Positions 60,315-64,000 of a stretch of DNA of 64,000 nt are shown here, piece after piece. A program made the translations under genes and the position numbers. Position 1 is the stretch's first letter, and every line of letters begins with the position of its first letter. The notes beneath the pieces are model-generated. The model worked only from the letters and a program-made list of their open reading frames with translations. It made no database searches and was not told the DNA's origin. The stretch is from assembly GCA_964574325.1 (NCBI GenBank), contig CAZNMY010000004.1:58580-122579 (forward strand), given 5' to 3'. Source of the DNA: CAMDPA01 sp964574325 (GTDB lineage: Bacteria; Pseudomonadota; Alphaproteobacteria; Rhizobiales; Hyphomicrobiaceae).

Positions 60315-61456
60315 CAGCGGGTGTCTTCTACCGTCCGCCGCCGACGATCATCGAAAAGCTCGGTGAGCTGAACTGGCTCTTGCTGATCGCGTTGTGCGCA
60401 TTGACCGGTGTGGGCCTCGCCGCGCTGTATTCGGTTGGCGGCGGATCGTGGTCGCCGTGGGCAGAGCGGCATGCGCTGCGCTTTCTCGTCGGCCTGGCGA
60501 TGCTGATCGCGGTGGCGGTCGTACCGCTGCGATTCTGGCTGCACCTTGCATATCCGGCGTACGGTGTCGCGATCGTGGCGCTGCTGCTCGTGCCTCTCGT
60601 TGGCAGCGAGGCACTGGGTGCGCGCCGCTGGCTCCCGCTCGGGCCGCTGACCTTCCAGCCTTCCGAGATGATGAAGGTCGCGCTCGTGATGGCGCTGGCG
60701 AAGTACTATCACGCGCTTCCAGACCGCAGGATTTCGCATCCGCTCTGGCTGCTGGTGCCGGTGGCGATGATCGGGGCTCCGATGGCGCTGATAATGAAGC
60801 AGCCCGACCTCGGTACGGCGATGATGATCGGCATGCTCGGCGGCGCGATCCTGCTGATGGCGGGCGTCCACCTGCTCTATTTTGCCGGTGGTCTTTCGGC
60901 CATGTTCGTCGGCGTACCGCTTGCGCTCCCTTATCTCCACGACTACCAGCGCCGCCGCATCGACGTTTTCCTCGATCCGTCATCCGATCCGCTCGGCGCC
61001 GGGTATCATATCACCCAGTCGAAGATCGCGATGGGCTCGGGCGGCGTCACCGGCAAGGGCTTTTTGTCGGGCACGCAGGGCCAGCTCGACTTCCTGCCCG
61101 AGAAGCACACGGACTTCATCTTCACGACCATCGCGGAGGAATGGGGGTTCGTCGGCTCGATCGCTGTGCTGATCCTGATCGCGATCCTGCTCGCGATCCT
61201 GCTCGGTATGGCGCTGGGAACGGTGAGCCGGGCCGGCCGCCTGATGATCTGCGGATCGATGGTCTCGATTTTTCTCTATGCGTCGATCAACGTCGGCATG
61301 GTTTCGGGCGCATTGCCGGTCGTCGGGATACCCTTGCCGTTCGTATCCTACGGCGGCACGTCGATGCTGACCTTGATGTTCAGCCTCGGCCTCAGCATGT
61401 GCGCCTGGGTCCACCGCAACGACGCCATGCGTCCCGATACCGGCCACCTGAGCTGA
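60311..61456 (+). CDS. rodA: Rod shape protein RodA (SEDS glycosyltransferase)
   Basis: 381 aa with about ten membrane helices, typical of SEDS proteins. Family blocks include ARRWLPLGPLTFQPSEMMK, QPDLGTAMM, GKGFLSGTQGQLDFLPEKHT and PFVSYGGTSMLTLM. RodA polymerises glycan strands from lipid II and works with PBP2. It overlaps mrdA by four bases and is the last gene of the mre operon; a GC-rich hairpin follows. Confidence 0.95.
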   Translation: MTAGVFYRPPPTIIEKLGELNWLLLIALCALTGVGLAALYSVGGGSWSPWAERHALRFLVGLAMLIAVAVVPLRFWLHLAYPAYGVAIVALLLVPLVGSEALGARRWLPLGPLTFQPSEMMKVALVMALAKYYHALPDRRISHPLWLLVPVAMIGAPMALIMKQPDLGTAMMIGMLGGAILLMAGVHLLYFAGGLSAMFVGVPLALPYLHDYQRRRIDVFLDPSSDPLGAGYHITQSKIAMGSGGVTGKGFLSGTQGQLDFLPEKHTDFIFTTIAEEWGFVGSIAVLILIAILLAILLGMALGTVSRAGRLMICGSMVSIFLYASINVGMVSGALPVVGIPLPFVSYGGTSMLTLMFSLGLSMCAWVHRNDAMRPDTGHLS

Positions 61457-61473
61457 TCGCCGCGGCCCGGCGT

Positions 61474-61514
61474 CGTTGTGGCGTTCTTCGGACCGTAGGT
61501 CCGAGGCCGCAACG
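61474..61514. terminator. GC-rich hairpin between the convergent rodA and cpdR genes
   Basis: CGTTGTGGC (61474-61482) pairs with GCCGCAACG (61506-61514), one wobble, and inside it CGGACC-GTA-GGTCCG (61489-61503) forms a second stem. There is no T-run on either side, so it may be a dispersed repeat with termination activity, not a classic terminator. Confidence 0.4.
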
Positions 61515-61544
61515 CGGCCCGGCGGCAGTCCGCCGTACTCAAAA

Positions 61545-61925
61545 TCAAGAGCCCAGCATCTTGTCGACCTCGCGAACGAGGTCCTTGAGATGGAACGGCT
61601 TCGACAGCACGCGGGCGTCCTTGGGCGTCTCGCTGTTCAGCGTGACGGCGGCGAAGCCGGTGATGAACATGATCTTCAGGTCGGGATCGAGTTCGCTGGC
61701 GCGCCGCGCGAGCTCGATGCCGTCCATCTGCGGCATCACGATATCGGTGAGCAGCAGCGTGAACGGCTCCTTGCACAGTCGCTCGTAGGCCTCACGCCCG
61801 TTGGCGAACGACGTGACGTCGTAGCCGGCTCTCGAAAGCGCTCGCTCGAGAAAGCCGCGCATCGACTCGTCGTCCTCCGCGAGGATGATACGGCGGAGCA
61901 TTTGTGCAGATGTCTGGATGGCCAT
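61545..61925 (-). CDS. cpdR: CpdR-type response regulator
   Basis: 126 aa, a single receiver domain with no output domain. The acidic pair D18-D19, phosphorylation site D61 in TDIVMP, T89 in FITG and K109 in LSKPF are all present. The DIVMPQMDGIELARRASELDP and LKIMFITGFAAV stretches match CpdR, which in alphaproteobacteria primes ClpXP proteolysis during the cell cycle and is controlled by the CckA-ChpT relay. The start could be Met9, where the usual CpdR N-terminus begins. Confidence 0.92.
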   Translation of the reverse strand: MAIQTSAQMLRRIILAEDDESMRGFLERALSRAGYDVTSFANGREAYERLCKEPFTLLLTDIVMPQMDGIELARRASELDPDLKIMFITGFAAVTLNSETPKDARVLSKPFHLKDLVREVDKMLGS

Positions 61926-62318
61926 GGGTGTTCGGGCGCGCGCTTGTCGGACGAAGAGACGGACGAAGAGACGGACGTGAGGAAACCGGTCGAAAAGATC
62001 GAATTTCTGACACTATGGATGAAACTGTCCCAGTGCCCATGCAATCTGACGCATTTTAGGTAAACGTAGTGTGAACTGACGTGCATCTTTCGGAAAGTCA
62101 TGTGCGCGTCGTCGGTTCCTCCAAGAAGCTCGACCGCACGCTCTACTGCGTGGAAACACGCTCCGGGTTGGTGCGGCGGAAGATCATCGGATGCGAGAGC
62201 CGAACGACGACGGCAGGCCACAGTCGAGCGCGGATCGTCGCTCCCGCATTCATCGGCATGGACAGCGGCTGCGGCGCTTGTCATTGTACGCGCTCATTTT
62301 CCGCGACATGCGAGTTCC
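61926..62318. other. Divergent intergenic region, cpdR to amidohydrolase
   Basis: No gene I can support in 393 bases. The plus-strand frame of the next gene runs back to 62100, but those residues are basic and low in complexity, unlike the enzyme. The region should contain both divergent promoters. The direct repeat GACGAAGAGACGGACG near 61955-61980 is short and otherwise unremarkable. Confidence 0.4.
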
Positions 62319-63218
62319 ATGCCTCTCGAAGAGCGCGCTTCAATCCTGGCCGAATTGACGCCGGGCCACTCGATCATCGAGCCGGCCGGCCAGGAAGCGC
62401 CGTTTGTCTTCTGCTCGCCGCATTCGGGCCGGCACTATCCGCGCATTCTGTTGGATTCCACACGGCTCGACCCGCTCTCGCTGCGCAAGTCCGAAGACGT
62501 CTACGTCGACGAACTGTTCTCCGGGATCGTCGAGCTCGGTGCGCCGATGATCGCCGCCCGCTTCCCCCGCGCCTACGTGGACGTCAATCGCGAGCCTTTC
62601 GAGCTCGACCCCGAACTGTTCGGAAGCGAGTTGCCGTCTTACGCGAACGGCCAGTCGATCCGCGTCGCAGGCGGCCTCGGCACGATCGCGCGCATCGTGG
62701 CCGACGGCGAGGAGATCTATCACAAGCCGCCGAGCCTGGCCGCTGCCCTCGAGCGCATCGAGCGCCTCTACCGGCCGTTCCACGCCGACCTTTCCGAATT
62801 GTTGGAGCGCACGCGCGCGCGCTTCGGGCTGGCGATCCTGATCGATTGTCATTCCATGCCGTCGGCGGCGATGAACCATGCCGCGGGAACGCGGCCCGAC
62901 GTCGTGATCGGCGATCGCTTCGGGGCGTCCTGCGACATGCGGGTGACGCGGCTCGTTCGGGATCAGCTTCAGCGGCTGGGATACCACGCCCAGCTCAACC
63001 GGCCCTATGCCGGCGGCTTCATCACCGAGCACTACGGCCGTCCGAACATGGGCGTGCATGCCCTCCAGATCGAACTCAATCGTGCGCTCTACGTGGACGA
63101 GGTCACGCTTCGCCCGACGAAGCGATTCGCTCAGGTGCAGCGGGATCTGACCGCGCTGTGCCGACGACTGATTGCGGAGTTCACCCCTGCCGCCGACGGG
63201 CGCGCCGCGGCTGAATAG
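62319..63218 (+). CDS. N-formylglutamate amidohydrolase family protein
   Basis: 299 aa from ATG 62319. The family motifs are present: FVFCSPHSGRHYP near the N-terminus, VDVNREPFELDP, LIDCHSMPS and the RPYAGGFITEHYG segment. N-formylglutamate amidohydrolases (HutG/HutF route) release glutamate and formate in histidine degradation, but no other hut gene is present, so the substrate may differ. No clear Shine-Dalgarno sequence is seen. Confidence 0.88.
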   Translation: MPLEERASILAELTPGHSIIEPAGQEAPFVFCSPHSGRHYPRILLDSTRLDPLSLRKSEDVYVDELFSGIVELGAPMIAARFPRAYVDVNREPFELDPELFGSELPSYANGQSIRVAGGLGTIARIVADGEEIYHKPPSLAAALERIERLYRPFHADLSELLERTRARFGLAILIDCHSMPSAAMNHAAGTRPDVVIGDRFGASCDMRVTRLVRDQLQRLGYHAQLNRPYAGGFITEHYGRPNMGVHALQIELNRALYVDEVTLRPTKRFAQVQRDLTALCRRLIAEFTPAADGRAAAE

Positions 63219-63305
63219 CAGCGGCCGGATTTCGCGCGCCACATTCGAGCTGCGCGGGCCGAGCCGAAAACGGACAGAACAGTCCAGAAAAAGAACAGGA
63301 AGCAC

Positions 63306-63397
63306 AAAAAAAAGAAAGCCGCCCGTGAGGCGGCTCAAGTCTAGGGAGGAAACGCCCAGAGTGGGCAACAAGCCGCGAACAAGTCGCCTGCTTGCAC
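63306..63397 (-). ncRNA. Small RNA gene 1 of a tandem pair, with anti-SD-like core
   Basis: On the minus strand a promoter-like TTGAAA (63425-63430) and CATACT (63404-63409) precede a roughly 92-nt unit. The unit ends in a perfect 7-bp stem (AGCCGCC with GGCGGCT, 63317-63335) followed by a T-run to 63306, a textbook Rho-independent terminator. Upstream of the stem lies GTTTCCTCCCTAGACTTG, shared with the second unit, next to a small GCCCA-GAG-TGGGC hairpin. No open reading frame of note. The CCTCCC should be single-stranded and could pair with ribosome-binding sites. The start is estimated. Confidence 0.7.
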
Positions 63398-63561
63398 TCG
63401 CTAAGTATGGTGCGCCGCAACAGCTTTCAAGACCTCCATTGGTCGCACGTGGTGGTCGGCCGCGCGACAGGCCGTCACAAGCTGGAATTTGACCTGAGGC
63501 AACCTGAGGCGAAGTGTCTATCCCGCCGAATCGAGATCGAAATTGTCCGATGAAGTGCTTG

Positions 63562-63663
63562 AAAAGAAAAAAGGCCGCGCGGGGTTGCCGTGCGGCCCAA
63601 GTCTAGGGAGGAAACGCCCAAGGAGGGCACGACACGACGAGGGAGGCTCGTCGATGTCGCAAT
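63562..63663 (-). ncRNA. Small RNA gene 2 of a tandem pair, with three CCTCC motifs
   Basis: A perfect TATAAT (minus strand, 63670-63675) with TTGCCA 15 bases upstream precedes a unit of about 100 nt. First comes a hairpin CGACGAG-CCTCC-CTCGTCG (63635-63653) with CCTCC in the loop, then CCTCC in a second small hairpin, then the shared GTTTCCTCCCTAGACTTG, and finally a GGCCGC/GCGGCC terminator stem followed by a T-rich tail to 63562. The tandem layout and exposed anti-SD motifs recall the AbcR/alpha-r15 small RNAs of Rhizobiales, but membership is not established. Confidence 0.75.
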
Positions 63664-63837
63664 GCACAAATTATAGATGCAGCGCAGCATTGGCAACTGG
63701 AAAATGCGCAGAGCAGTGCCCTCAGCTATGCAATATTCGGTGCGTCATAGAGACTGGCATCTTGCAGTTCCGACTTGCTGGAGCGGTATCCGATCGCTGA
63801 AGTGATTCCGTCTGGTCGGATGATACTCTAGTGTTCC

Positions 63838-63890
63838 GTCTCAGACATTTGCTTCCCATTGCGGCTAGGTTACGAGCAAATGTCTGAGAC
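63838..63890. repeat. Perfect 16-bp inverted repeat
   Basis: GTCTCAGACATTTGCT (63838-63853) is exactly the reverse complement of AGCAAATGTCTGAGAC (63875-63890), with 21 bases between. No T-run follows. It could be a transposon-end remnant, a protein-binding site or an RNA hairpin; nothing around it decides. The 63664-64000 stretch shows no gene. Confidence 0.9.
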
Positions 63891-63934
63891 ACGAGAAGTT
63901 GGCGTCCCAAGACGTGGTGTAGGAGGCGGGGCGC

Positions 63935-63985
63935 GGCGGCGTTGTGCGTAGGGAGGCCGTAGGCCGACCGGAGAGCAACGCCGCC
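63935..63985. repeat. 10-bp GC-rich inverted repeat at the right edge
   Basis: GGCGGCGTTG (63935-63944) pairs with CAACGCCGCC (63976-63985) around a 31-base loop that itself contains GGCC-rich short complementarity. It resembles the other dispersed GC-rich palindromes in this window. Confidence 0.7.
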
Positions 63986-64000
63986 GGGACAATTTCTTCC

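Noticed and set aside
62100..62318. N-terminal extension of the N-formylglutamate amidohydrolase-like protein back to 62100
   Set aside because: The extra 73 residues are basic and low in complexity; the family domain begins directly after the Met at 62319.
63306..63680. CRISPR array or short tandem repeats at the two CCTCCC units
   Set aside because: Only two copies, about 260 bases apart, with promoter- and terminator-like ends and differing flanks; no regular spacers and no cas genes.

Overview
The window looks like chromosomal DNA of a high-GC alphaproteobacterium, most likely Hyphomicrobiales (Rhizobiales). The evidence is a CpdR-type response regulator, DUF1285, an mreBCD-mrdA-rodA cell-shape operon, leuA, rlmN and rimO in rhizobial style, and many short GC-rich intergenic palindromes. 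I cannot place it at family level.

Layout. 1-14977: the right-hand part of a hybrid PKS/NRPS locus. It holds the 3' end of an upstream megasynthase, a 2704-aa KS-AT-ACP-aminotransferase-C-A-PCP enzyme, a C-PCP-thioesterase enzyme, an alpha/beta hydrolase, a TIGR04325-type methyltransferase and a glycosyltransferase/sugar-phosphate-transferase fusion, closed by a clear Rho-independent terminator. 15366-18120: a STAS protein, then on the minus strand a polysaccharide flippase and a phosphopantetheinyl transferase that probably arms the carrier proteins. 18361-18586: a 40-bp direct repeat and tRNA-Thr(UGU). 18677-25774: a winged-helix regulator divergent from a four-gene overlapping operon of a small membrane protein, two modular surface proteins with identical 3' halves, and an autotransporter-barrel protein.

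25898-35150: rlmN, small membrane proteins, an FAH-family hydrolase, a VOC protein, a VapC/Phd-like toxin-antitoxin pair, an MBL-fold protein, an SGNH protein and DUF1285. 35276-42671: a MoxR/DUF58/DUF4159/membrane-protein operon of the Bat type. 42805-50168: three solute-binding proteins without partners, rimO, a 24-aa hydrophobic microprotein and a flavin-dependent monooxygenase. 50390-52219: leuA behind a leucine-rich leader peptide. 52306-55252: a visibly AT-richer island with a TIR-domain protein tightly coupled to a membrane protein resembling SPFH/band-7, my main candidate for an undescribed (defence-like) system. 55795-61456: mreB-mreC-mreD-mrdA-rodA. 61545-63218: cpdR and an N-formylglutamate amidohydrolase-like gene. 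63306-63663: two tandem minus-strand small RNA genes sharing an anti-Shine-Dalgarno-like core.

How the genes work together. The PKS/NRPS block should build a beta-amino-acyl group, join it to an amino acid predicted to be glycine, and release the product through a thioesterase with cysteine at the nucleophile position. The adjoining sugar transferases and flippase suggest the product or its carrier is glycosylated or exported, but that link is inference. Functions come from motif reading alone; no database search was run.
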